A stretch of 7,239 bases of DNA from positions 1 to 7,239 of the forward strand of contig DASSKO010000094.1 in assembly GCA_035690425.1 (NCBI GenBank), read 5' to 3'. Origin of the DNA: DASSKO01 sp035690425. Lineage in GTDB: Bacteria; Actinomycetota; Actinomycetes; Propionibacteriales; Nocardioidaceae. The notes below the pieces were generated by a model. The model ran no database searches. It saw only the letters and a list, made by a program, of their open reading frames with translations, and was not told the origin of the DNA. How positions within the stretch are numbered: position 1 is the stretch's first letter; every line of letters starts with the position of its first letter. The translations under genes were made by a program, and so were the position numbers. Positions 1-4,992 of this stretch are shown here, in pieces.

Positions 1-2
1 AG

Positions 3-146
3 GTCACGTCATCCGGGATCGGGCACTCGGAGACGAGGGTCCAGGACAAGATCGACGAGGTTTCCACGTGCGCTCCTTCGCTTGTCGACGCCAACCTCAG
101 CGATGCTACCGGGCACTCTCGGGGTTCGCAGGTGCTTGCGACGTGA
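3..146 (+). other. possible 3' end of a CDS running in from the left edge
   Basis: Frame 3 is open from the left edge to a TGA at 144-146, giving about 47 codons. The first half has mostly G or C at third positions, as expected for a real gene in this genome; the second half is less biased. The reading includes ETRVQDKIDEVS, which I do not recognise. With no start in view and only a short stretch, it may be chance or the tail of an upstream gene. It points toward the Uma2 stump, so it would converge on that relic. Confidence is low. Confidence 0.2.
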
Positions 147-357
147 CACCGGACCTATCGCGTCGGCGGTGCGGGGCGGTCTCCCGAGCAGGCACCTTCT
201 GGTGCCGCATCGACGGGGCCGGGGTCACGATGGGCGTCCCGTCGATGAGCTCGTAGCGATGCCCGTCATCGGGCAGCTGCTCCAGGTCGCGCCGGGTCAA
301 CTCCCACGAGGCCGACGCGCGTTGGGTGGGCACACGCCGCGTCAGACCGCACACCAC
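106..357 (-). pseudogene. Uma2-family endonuclease, 5' stump (truncated)
   Basis: Uma2 (DUF820) proteins have a PD-(D/E)XK nuclease-like fold, are about 180-200 residues long, and are very abundant in actinobacteria and cyanobacteria. The reading frame matches only the family's N-terminus: SWELTRRDLEQLPDDGHRY, then ELIDG and TPAPSMRHQ (homology roughly 199-312). After RHQK the frame turns into arginine-rich nonfamily sequence and stops at 106. None of the catalytic core (the PDLVVEV-like strand and following lysine) is present. The other minus-strand frames to the left do not resume the family sequence. The stump begins 8 bases after the stop of the neighbouring 121-codon gene. I infer a non-functional relic broken by a deletion or rearrangement near position 198. 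The family assignment is from recognised motifs, not a search. Confidence 0.72.
233..275. repeat. 43-bp direct repeat, copy 1
   Basis: This segment matches 817-859 in the same orientation at 42 of 43 positions (A at 259 versus G at 843). On the minus strand it encodes the Uma2 N-terminal residues PDDGHRYELIDGT. It contains the stem TGCCCG-TCAT-CGGGCA (260-275). Similarity stops abruptly on both sides. The two copies bracket the phage-like 121-codon gene. Confidence 0.9.
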
Positions 358-365
358 CCGAAGGG

Positions 366-731
366 CTACTCCTCCCAGGGAGGCGTGTCGCCCATCTTCT
401 TGTAGTACTTCGCGAGGTGGCTCTTCACCCGCTCGATGTCCTTCTTGGGCAGGTCGATCCCGCCGCGCGCGCCCTGCATGATGTTGCCCGCGGCCATCAG
501 GCCGCGCGGCACCACCTCGAGCTTGCCGCCGACCACGTCGGCGATGAGCAGCTTGTAGGCGGTGAAGTTGTCCTTCTTCTCAGCGTCGTACCACACGTGC
601 GCGTCGCGGTACTTCTCGTTGGGCTCGTCCTCGGCGCCGGCCCACTTGCGCACCCGCTTCTCGGCCGCGGCGCCGTCCCACTCGCGGTCCCGGTCGGCAA
701 GCGGGAGGTCCTGGAAGCTCGTCACCGCCAT
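366..731 (-). CDS. phage-protease-tail-like small protein (121 aa)
   Basis: The protein is acidic/basic mixed, soluble and has no membrane segment. Its second half (residues 58-120) includes AYKLLIADVV, LEVVPRGLMAAG, IMQGARGGIDLP, VKSHLAKYYKKMG and TPPWE. This pattern resembles the C-terminal tail of HK97/Mu-type phage prohead proteases and phage-associated hypothetical proteins in actinobacteria. The N-terminal half (DREWDGAAAEKRVRKWAGAED) is also typical of such tails. No protease catalytic core is present, so enzymatic activity is not claimed. The open frame extends upstream to 860 through a Uma2 stump, but I chose the ATG at 729-731 because GGAAGGAG (740-747) sits 8 bases before it. It follows kup on the same strand after 133 bases and may be transcribed by read-through or from its own promoter. 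It is probably a domesticated phage-derived module of unknown role. Confidence 0.85.
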   Translation of the reverse strand: MAVTSFQDLPLADRDREWDGAAAEKRVRKWAGAEDEPNEKYRDAHVWYDAEKKDNFTAYKLLIADVVGGKLEVVPRGLMAAGNIMQGARGGIDLPKKDIERVKSHLAKYYKKMGDTPPWEE

Positions 732-739
732 GGTCAGGG

Positions 740-747
740 CTCCTTCC
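740..747 (-). promoter_or_regulatory. strong ribosome binding site deciding the start of the 121-aa gene
   Basis: The minus strand reads GGAAGGAG followed by 8 bases and then ATG (731). This near-consensus Shine-Dalgarno site supports translation starting at 731 rather than at the in-frame Uma2-stump ATG at 860. Confidence 0.75.
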
Positions 748-816
748 GGTCGATGAACCTGACTCTCTCCTCGTACCCGGTTCGCGGAAAGGCATCGCTG
801 GGCCCGGAGCTTGACC

Positions 817-860
817 GGCGTCCCGTCGATGAGCTCGTAGCGGTGCCCGTCATCGGGCAT
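817..860 (-). pseudogene. Uma2-family N-terminal stub and 43-bp direct repeat copy 2
   Basis: The minus strand encodes MPDDGHRYELIDGTP, the conserved N-terminal stretch of Uma2 proteins, and then diverges to unrelated sequence. The DNA of 817-859 is 42/43 identical to 233-275. The stub's ATG (858-860) lies only 4 bases after the kup stop codon. The frame is open into the downstream 121-codon gene, so a fused 164-residue reading exists, but the strong internal ribosome site makes that fusion unlikely. The stub also forms a hairpin, TGCCCG-ATGA-CGGGCA, just behind kup. Confidence 0.7.
844..859 (-). terminator. hairpin just downstream of kup, possible weak terminator
   Basis: A perfect 6-bp stem (TGCCCG / CGGGCA) with a 4-base loop begins 5 bases after the kup stop codon. 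No T-run follows, so if it terminates it would be of the U-less kind common in actinobacteria. The hairpin is part of the Uma2 stub and could be incidental. Confidence 0.25.
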
Positions 861-864
861 CCGG

Positions 865-2841
865 TCAGATCTGGATGTCGCTGCCCATGGTGACGGTGCG
901 CTCGGGGGGCAGATCGAAGCGGGCGGCCGGGTTGGCGGCGTTGTGGGACAAGAACAGGAACAGCTTCTTGCGCCACATCGCCATTCCGGGGGCGTGGGTG
1001 GCGCTGATCGCGCCGCGGGACAGGAAGTAGGAGACCGGCTCCTCGTCTCCGCGCTTGAGGTCGAACAGGTGCATGGCCCTGGCCGTGCGCAACGCCTCTG
1101 GCATGTCGAAGTCGTCAGAGAAGCCGGTCTTGATGGTCAGGTGGTGGATGCCGTCGTCGGCGTAGCCGAGGTCGTCGTGGCTGAACGCCTCGGAGAGCGG
1201 CACGTGCGGCACGTTCACGGTGCGCACCGACACGATCAGCACGTCGCGGTGCAGCACGTGGTTGTGGTCGACGGTGGCCCGCAGCGCCAGCGGGGTGGTG
1301 TCCTTGTTGGGATGCGGGAAGATTGCCACGCCGGGCACCCGGCGCACCCGCTCGGCGCGGACCCGTTCCACGAAGTCGGAGAGCGGCCCCTCCTTCTCCC
1401 GGCGGTTGCCCATCACCAGGTTCCGGCCCCGCCGCCAGGTGGTCATCACGATGAGCACCGCGGTGGCGATGAGCACCGGCACCCAGCCGCCATGGATCAC
1501 CTTGGACAGGTTGGCCGCGAGGAACGTCACCTCCAGCCCCCCGAAGGCGAGGCCGGCCAGCACGGTCTGCCAGGGCCGCCAGTGCCACAGCAGCGGTGCC
1601 ACGATCAGCAGCAGCCCGGTGTCCACCACCAGGGCACCGGTGACCGACACGCCGTACGCCGTGGCCAGCGCCGCCGACGACCCGAACGTGAGCATCACCG
1701 CGAGCACCCCGACGAACAGCAGCGCGTTGATCGCCGGCAGGTAGATCTGGCCCCCTTCGCGCTCGGAGGTCTGGTGCACCGTCAGGGGCGGCACCAGGCC
1801 GAGCTGCACGGCCTGGCGGGACAGGGAGAACGCCCCGGAGATCACGGCCTGGCTGGCGATCACGGTTGCGCCGGTGGCCAGCACCACCATGGGGAGCTGG
1901 GCCCAGCCGGGCAGCAGCAGGAAGAACGGGTTGGTCCGCGTGTGCGGGTCGTCCAGAATCAGCGCGGCCTGCCCGAGGTAGTTCAGCGTCAGCGCAGGGA
2001 GCACGACGAGCAGCCAGGCGCGGCGGATCGGGATCCGGCCGAAGTGGGCCATGTCGGCGTAGAGCGCCTCCGCGCCGGTGATCACCAGCACGATCGCGCC
2101 CATCGCGATGAACGTGGTCACCGGGTGGGCAGCGACAAAGGCCACGGCGTACGACGGGGACAGCCCCCACAGCACGCCGGGATGCTGCACCACGGTGCCG
2201 AGCCCGGCGACGGCCAGGGCGCCGAACCAGAGCAGCATCACCGGCCCGAACAGCCGACCCACCCGGCCGGTGCCGAAGCGTTGGATCGCGAACAGGCAGG
2301 CCAGGATCACCGCTGCGATCGGGACCACGAGGTGGCTGATGCTGGGCGCCGCGACGTGCAGCCCCTCCACCGCGGACAGCACGCTGATGGCCGGGGTGAT
2401 CACCGAGTCGCCGTAGAACAGCGAGACCCCGACCACGCCGACCACCAGCAGGACCGCTGCCCGGCCGCGTCCGGCGTAGAGCCGCTGGGCCAGCGCGGCC
2501 AGCGCCATCACGCCGCCTTCGCCGTCGTTGTCGGCTCGCATCAGCACCATGACGTACTTCACCGTGACGATCAGGGTGGCGCTCCAGAACATCAGCGACA
2601 CCACGCCGTACACGTCGTCCGGGGTCGGCCGCACGGCGCCGTTGTCGATGCTGAACACGGTCTGCATCGCATACAGCGGGCTGGTGCCGATGTCGCCGAA
2701 CACCACGCCCAGCGCGGCCACGACGAGCGCGGTCCCCGCGCGAGATCCGGTCGCCGACCGCGGGGTCTCGCGCGGGGTCTCGCGCGGGGACGAGCCGGCG
2801 TCGCTGGTCTCGGCGGGGAGGTCGGTGGGTTCGCGGGTCAT
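865..2841 (-). CDS. kup: Kup-family potassium uptake permease (658 aa)
   Basis: Kup/HAK/KUP proteins import K+ with protons across the cytoplasmic membrane, typically with about 12 membrane helices and a cytosolic C-terminal domain. Family signatures are clear: GVVFGDIGTSPLYAM (residues 45-59, first helix), DNDGEGGVMALAAL (105-117) and GDSVITPAISVLSAVEGL (144-161). Many hydrophobic helices follow to about residue 480, then a soluble tail with VPGVAIFPHPNKDTTP and HNHVLHRDVLIVSV typical of the Kup C-terminal domain. Length is slightly above the roughly 620 residues of E. coli Kup because of a disordered N-terminus containing PRETPRET. I chose ATG 2841 because AGGA lies 8 bases upstream; ATG 2850 has no spaced site, and a GTG at 3144 would overlap the divergent gene. 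It is transcribed divergently from the phosphatase gene. It looks intact. Confidence 0.95.
   Translation of the reverse strand: MTREPTDLPAETSDAGSSPRETPRETPRSATGSRAGTALVVAALGVVFGDIGTSPLYAMQTVFSIDNGAVRPTPDDVYGVVSLMFWSATLIVTVKYVMVLMRADNDGEGGVMALAALAQRLYAGRGRAAVLLVVGVVGVSLFYGDSVITPAISVLSAVEGLHVAAPSISHLVVPIAAVILACLFAIQRFGTGRVGRLFGPVMLLWFGALAVAGLGTVVQHPGVLWGLSPSYAVAFVAAHPVTTFIAMGAIVLVITGAEALYADMAHFGRIPIRRAWLLVVLPALTLNYLGQAALILDDPHTRTNPFFLLLPGWAQLPMVVLATGATVIASQAVISGAFSLSRQAVQLGLVPPLTVHQTSEREGGQIYLPAINALLFVGVLAVMLTFGSSAALATAYGVSVTGALVVDTGLLLIVAPLLWHWRPWQTVLAGLAFGGLEVTFLAANLSKVIHGGWVPVLIATAVLIVMTTWRRGRNLVMGNRREKEGPLSDFVERVRAERVRRVPGVAIFPHPNKDTTPLALRATVDHNHVLHRDVLIVSVRTVNVPHVPLSEAFSHDDLGYADDGIHHLTIKTGFSDDFDMPEALRTARAMHLFDLKRGDEEPVSYFLSRGAISATHAPGMAMWRKKLFLFLSHNAANPAARFDLPPERTVTMGSDIQI
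2733..2790. repeat. 13-bp inverted repeat plus 12-bp tandem repeat in early kup codons
   Basis: CGCGGGGTCTCG occurs in tandem at 2759-2770 and 2771-2782, followed by a partial third unit to 2790. TCTCGCGCGGGG therefore appears twice (2766-2777 and 2778-2789). Its exact reverse complement lies at 2734-2745. With the outer pair added, the distal copy gives a 13-bp perfect arm (2733-2745 with 2778-2790). In kup mRNA this allows two alternative GC-rich hairpins at codons 18-37. The tandem unit encodes the PRET repeat. Confidence 0.85.
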
Positions 2842-2871
2842 CGAAGGCATCCTGAGAGATGTGGCGCTGGT

Positions 2872-2898
2872 GCCGGTCCGGACATGGCCGGGACCGGC
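2872..2898. promoter_or_regulatory. 8-bp inverted repeat in the kup leader
   Basis: GCCGGTCC (2872-2879) and GGACCGGC (2891-2898) are perfect inverted copies separated by 11 bases, about 30 bases upstream of the kup start. This could be an operator for a dimeric regulator or a leader hairpin. The arms look GC-rich and could arise by chance in this genome. Confidence 0.4.
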
Positions 2899-3056
2899 GC
2901 ACATCCTGCCACGGTGCCACGCGGGCGGTGCCGTCGCGTCGCCAAGCCCGGCGCTGCACGGGCGAGCCGGACTTCTCGGTCCGCGGTCGTATGCCCTAAA
3001 AGAAAGACAAATGGCAGCCTTCGTGCCACAGATGTCGCAGAGCTTTCCGCCCCACG

Positions 3057-3103
3057 GGCCCCGCGAAAGCGGATACCTTCGAAGCGGGGTTGTCGCGGGG
3101 GCC
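3057..3103 (+). promoter_or_regulatory. alternative hairpins in the PP2C gene leader
   Basis: CCGC-GAAA-GCGG (3061-3072) is a perfect 4-bp stem closed by a GNRA tetraloop. The same left arm can instead pair over a longer range: CCCCGCGA (3059-3066) with TCGCGGGG (3093-3100), extended by GG/CC beyond a one-base bulge. The longer stem ends just before the ribosome site at 3107-3112. The two structures are mutually exclusive, which could matter for translation. No experimental or comparative support is available here. Confidence 0.3.
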
Positions 3104-3116
3104 GGTGGGAGGCGGG

Positions 3117-4163
3117 ATGGGCGCTTTGTCCTTCGCGGGGGCACGTGACCTGACCGTGCCCGCTGCCGTGCTGGCCGCGATGGTGGTGGCCGACTACCTG
3201 CTTCCGCCCACGATGATCATCATCGGTGCCTTCGAGGTCGCCGTGTTTGTCGCGTGTGTCCTGGCCACACCGTCATGGACCGCCCTGTTCGCCGCCGTCG
3301 CGACCGGCATGGCCGCGCTGTCCGCGACCTGGAACCAGAACTTCGACACCCCCGACTGGCTGATTCGGGTGGCCACCACAGCGATCCTGGGTGCGATCGC
3401 CGTCCTGCTGTCAATGGTCCGCGTGAAGCGGGAACAAGATCTCCAGCGGATGACGATCATCGCCGAGTACGTCGAGCGCGCCATCCTCCGACCGCTGCCA
3501 CCCAGCCTGCGCAGCATCCGGTTGGCGGCCGGCTACCGGTCCGCCACGACCGAGGCCCTGGTCGGCGGCGATTTGTACGAGGTCCTGGACACGCCTCACG
3601 GGGTTCGCGTCATCGTCGGAGACGTCCGCGGAAAGGGACTCGAGGCCGTTCACATGACCCTCACGGTGCTGGCCGCCTTCCGCCGTGCGGCATTCGCCGA
3701 GGCCGGCCTGGCCGACGTCGCCAGGGACCTGGACGCTTCGGTGGCGGCCGTTGCCACGGACGAGGATTTCGTGACCGCCGTGCTGGGCGAGTTCCACGAC
3801 GACCACACCATCAGCTGGGTGAACTGCGGACACCACTGCCCGCTGCTGCTGTCGAGCACCGACGAGCATCAGGCTCTCGACACCGGTGAGCCCCAGCCAC
3901 CGCTCGGGCTCCACCCCACGCCGGTGGTCGCGACGGCGAGGTGGTCGAAGGGGGACCGAATCCTGCTGTACACCGATGGACTTCTGGAGACCCGCGACGT
4001 GCGAGGGGAGTTCTTCCCGTTCAACCGCACGGTGGGCGGCCTGCGGGTAGGTGAGCCCGAAGAGGCGCTCCAGTGTCTGCTGGCTCACCTGGACAGGCAC
4101 GCAGGTGGTCACCTGAGTGACGACGTCGCGGTCGTGCTCGTCGAGTGCCCGTCCGCGCGATAG
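3117..4163 (+). CDS. membrane-anchored PP2C/SpoIIE-type serine phosphatase (348 aa)
   Basis: SpoIIE/RsbU-type PP2C phosphatases dephosphorylate serine on anti-anti-sigma (STAS) proteins and so control alternative sigma factors. Residues 13-101 form several hydrophobic helices, followed by a basic/charged linker (VKREQDLQR) that places the catalytic domain in the cytosol. The catalytic part runs from about residue 118: LRPLPPSL, GGDLYEV (metal-binding D152), IVGDVRGKGLEA (D169), DFVTAVLGEF, WVNCGHHCPLLL, GDRILLYTDGLLETRD (D287) and SDDVAVV (D335/D336). All expected metal ligands are present, so it should be active. ATG 3117 is preferred, with GGAGG 4 bases upstream; a TTG at 3090 in the same frame is a weaker alternative. 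No partner anti-sigma or STAS gene is next to it, so the target is unknown. It is divergent from kup; a functional link to K+ or osmotic stress is only a guess. Confidence 0.92.
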   Translation: MGALSFAGARDLTVPAAVLAAMVVADYLLPPTMIIIGAFEVAVFVACVLATPSWTALFAAVATGMAALSATWNQNFDTPDWLIRVATTAILGAIAVLLSMVRVKREQDLQRMTIIAEYVERAILRPLPPSLRSIRLAAGYRSATTEALVGGDLYEVLDTPHGVRVIVGDVRGKGLEAVHMTLTVLAAFRRAAFAEAGLADVARDLDASVAAVATDEDFVTAVLGEFHDDHTISWVNCGHHCPLLLSSTDEHQALDTGEPQPPLGLHPTPVVATARWSKGDRILLYTDGLLETRDVRGEFFPFNRTVGGLRVGEPEEALQCLLAHLDRHAGGHLSDDVAVVLVECPSAR

Positions 4164-4171
4164 CTCGGGCG

Positions 4172-4261
4172 TCACCCTCGGCCGCTGACTGCCGCCAGGC
4201 CGTGCGACTTCAGGGTGCCGTAGCCGGCCACCACGAGGTTGCCGATCTGGTCGACGGTGGG
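4172..4261 (-). pseudogene. possible C-terminal gene remnant
   Basis: On the minus strand, about 29 codons ending at TGA (4172-4174) have G or C at nearly every third position. They read PTVDQIGNLVVAGYGTLK followed by SHGLAAVSGRG, a protein-like sequence. I find no plausible start in this frame close upstream, and upstream it merges into the 3' end of the ScoMcrA-head gene in another frame. I do not recognise the family. It may be the tail of a lost gene or chance in GC-rich DNA. Confidence 0.2.
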
Positions 4262-4264
4262 CTG

Positions 4265-4285
4265 GCCAGACCCGGCCGGTCTGGC
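4265..4285. terminator. bidirectional hairpin between convergent genes
   Basis: GCCAGACC (4265-4272) and GGTCTGGC (4278-4285) form a perfect 8-bp stem with a 5-base loop. It lies between the convergent phosphatase gene (stop 4163) and ScoMcrA-head gene (stop 4299), 13 bases after the latter. There is only TT on the plus side and no U-run on the minus side, as is usual for actinobacterial terminators. It could serve both genes. Confidence 0.55.
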
Positions 4286-4298
4286 TTGCCGGTCGGGG

Positions 4299-4715
4299 TC
4301 AGTCGCAGTAGTCGCAGACGCCCGACGCGGGAAGAGCCATGTGGCAGCGCGGGCAGACCTTGACGACCGGCTCCTTCGCCGCGGTCTTGCGGGGCTTGGG
4401 CCTGGCGGCCTTGCGTGGCGAGGGTGCTGCCGGCTCCTCCTGGGCGACGACGTCGAAGCCCAGCTCTCGCAACAGTTCGGCCGCGCCATCCTCCCCCTCG
4501 GGGAACTGCTCGGAGGTCGCCGGCCGTCCGGTTGCGTGCAGGTAGGCCACGCCGAGGATGGCCTTCGAGTCGTACTCCTCGCCGCGGTGCCAGAGCATGT
4601 ACGCCTTCGCCCGGCCGAAGCCGTGCCGTCGCAGGAACTCCTTGGATCCGAGCCGGTCGCACTCAGCGATGGCCGTGAGCACGTGCGAGCGGTCGACGTC
4701 GTTCCAGTCAGGCAT
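4299..4715 (-). CDS. ScoMcrA-like N-terminal head domain protein with C-terminal zinc ribbon (138 aa)
   Basis: Residues 4-90 (DVDRSHVLTAIAECDRLG, FLRRHGFGRAKAYMLWH, EEYDSKAILGVAYLHATGRP, AAELLRELGFDVV) match the pattern I know from the N-terminal head domain of ScoMcrA, the Streptomyces coelicolor type IV enzyme that restricts modified, including phosphorothioate-containing, DNA. The SRA and HNH parts of ScoMcrA are absent. A low-complexity linker rich in K, R, P and A (about 91-119) joins the head to CPRC...CDYC (C121, C124, C134, C137), a compact zinc ribbon. The protein ends right after it. It is probably a small nucleic-acid-binding or adaptor protein rather than a nuclease; this is inference. 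No Shine-Dalgarno site precedes ATG 4715, while TACGTT lies 8 bases upstream, so a leaderless transcript is possible. A Uma2 relic lies directly upstream. Confidence 0.85.
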   Translation of the reverse strand: MPDWNDVDRSHVLTAIAECDRLGSKEFLRRHGFGRAKAYMLWHRGEEYDSKAILGVAYLHATGRPATSEQFPEGEDGAAELLRELGFDVVAQEEPAAPSPRKAARPKPRKTAAKEPVVKVCPRCHMALPASGVCDYCD

Positions 4716-4722
4716 GACACCA

Positions 4723-4728
4723 AACGTA
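4723..4728 (-). promoter_or_regulatory. candidate -10 for a leaderless ScoMcrA-head transcript
   Basis: The minus strand reads TACGTT, a TANNNT match, ending 7 bases before ATG 4715. Together with the absence of a ribosome site this is the arrangement of leaderless actinobacterial genes. No good -35 is visible. Confidence 0.3.
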
Positions 4729-4809
4729 CGCAGCGCATCCTGGCCGCAACATGTCCGGGTCGCTCGACAAGAGCGGGTCAGCGCTGCACGTCACCCGCGA
4801 GCGATGAGG

Positions 4810-4880
4810 CTGCCAGACGGTGAGCGATGGCTCGTCCGGATCGACCACCCAGTACGACGGGCAGCCGGCCGGCCTCCTCC
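4810..4880 (-). pseudogene. Uma2-family endonuclease relic, frameshifted central fragment
   Basis: The minus strand encodes AGCPSYWVVDPDEPSLTVWQ (4810-4869), the strongly conserved (A/E)AGVPxYWVVDP...VW strand of Uma2 proteins. Just upstream the reading in the neighbouring frame is DPEEAG; removing one copy of a duplicated CCGG (CCGGCCGG at 4865-4872) joins the two as DPEEAGCPSYWVVDP. Downstream of VWQ the sequence loses family similarity, with a possible second frame change (LIARG in another frame). The N-terminus and catalytic residues are missing. It occupies the intergenic space between the ScoMcrA-head gene and the divergent 402-codon gene. The relic reading is clear for this motif; its outer limits are uncertain. 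Confidence 0.65.
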
Positions 4881-4992
4881 GGATCATGCCCGCCAACAAC
4901 GATGGCGCAGATCCCGGGTCGGTATCCGACGTTGTCCACAGCCCCGAAAACACCTCTGGTGCTGGGAATGCGGAGGGGTCTTCGATGGGCGC

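Larger units (their letters stand above)
2842..3116. other. divergent kup / PP2C intergenic region
   Basis: These 275 bases separate two divergent starts and should carry promoters for both. A conspicuous A/T-rich patch around 2990-3012 (including CCTAAAAGAAAGACAAATGG) stands out from the GC-rich surroundings and is the best candidate for promoter melting or polymerase contact. A TACCTT (3074-3079) fits a TANNNT -10 for the phosphatase gene, but neither site has a convincing -35. I looked for the conserved parts of the c-di-AMP (ydaO) riboswitch on the kup strand and did not see them. Confidence 0.4.

Noticed and set aside
324..359. GGGTGG...CCACCC inverted repeat downstream of the 121-codon gene as a terminator
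   Set aside because: Only 6 bp with a 24-base loop, and it overlaps the Uma2 stump start; too weak to call.
748..790. Stress-sigma-like promoter (GGGTAC) upstream of the 121-codon gene
   Set aside because: A GGGTAC occurs on the minus strand but no GTTT-type -35 lies at a suitable distance.
732..860. Fusion of the Uma2 stub to the 121-residue protein
   Set aside because: The frame is open, but the strong GGAAGGAG site before ATG 731 and the lack of sense in the joining residues favour the internal start.
1115..2959. Minus-strand 614-codon open frame overlapping kup in another frame
   Set aside because: Arginine-rich translation without domains; kup in the alternative frame has unmistakable Kup signatures.
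2842..3116. c-di-AMP (ydaO) riboswitch upstream of kup
   Set aside because: I looked for the conserved GGGUGAA and CAGCUAACC-like segments on the kup strand and did not see them.
2842..3144. N-terminal extension of kup to a GTG at 3144, including a CDICG motif
   Set aside because: It would overlap the divergent phosphatase gene start. Kup homology begins only after 2841, and ATG 2841 has a spaced AGGA site. The cysteines look coincidental.
943..3153. Plus-strand 736-codon open frame opposite kup
   Set aside because: It is a shadow of kup: histidine-, glutamine- and arginine-rich low-complexity translation with no family features, created by the G/C third-position bias.
3411..4175. Minus-strand 254-codon open frame opposite the phosphatase gene
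   Set aside because: The plus strand encodes all PP2C motifs; the antisense reading has no recognisable feature.
4558..4992. Upstream extension of the 402-codon gene
   Set aside because: It covers the oppositely coded ScoMcrA-head gene and the Uma2 relic, and its translation is arginine- and proline-rich without structure.
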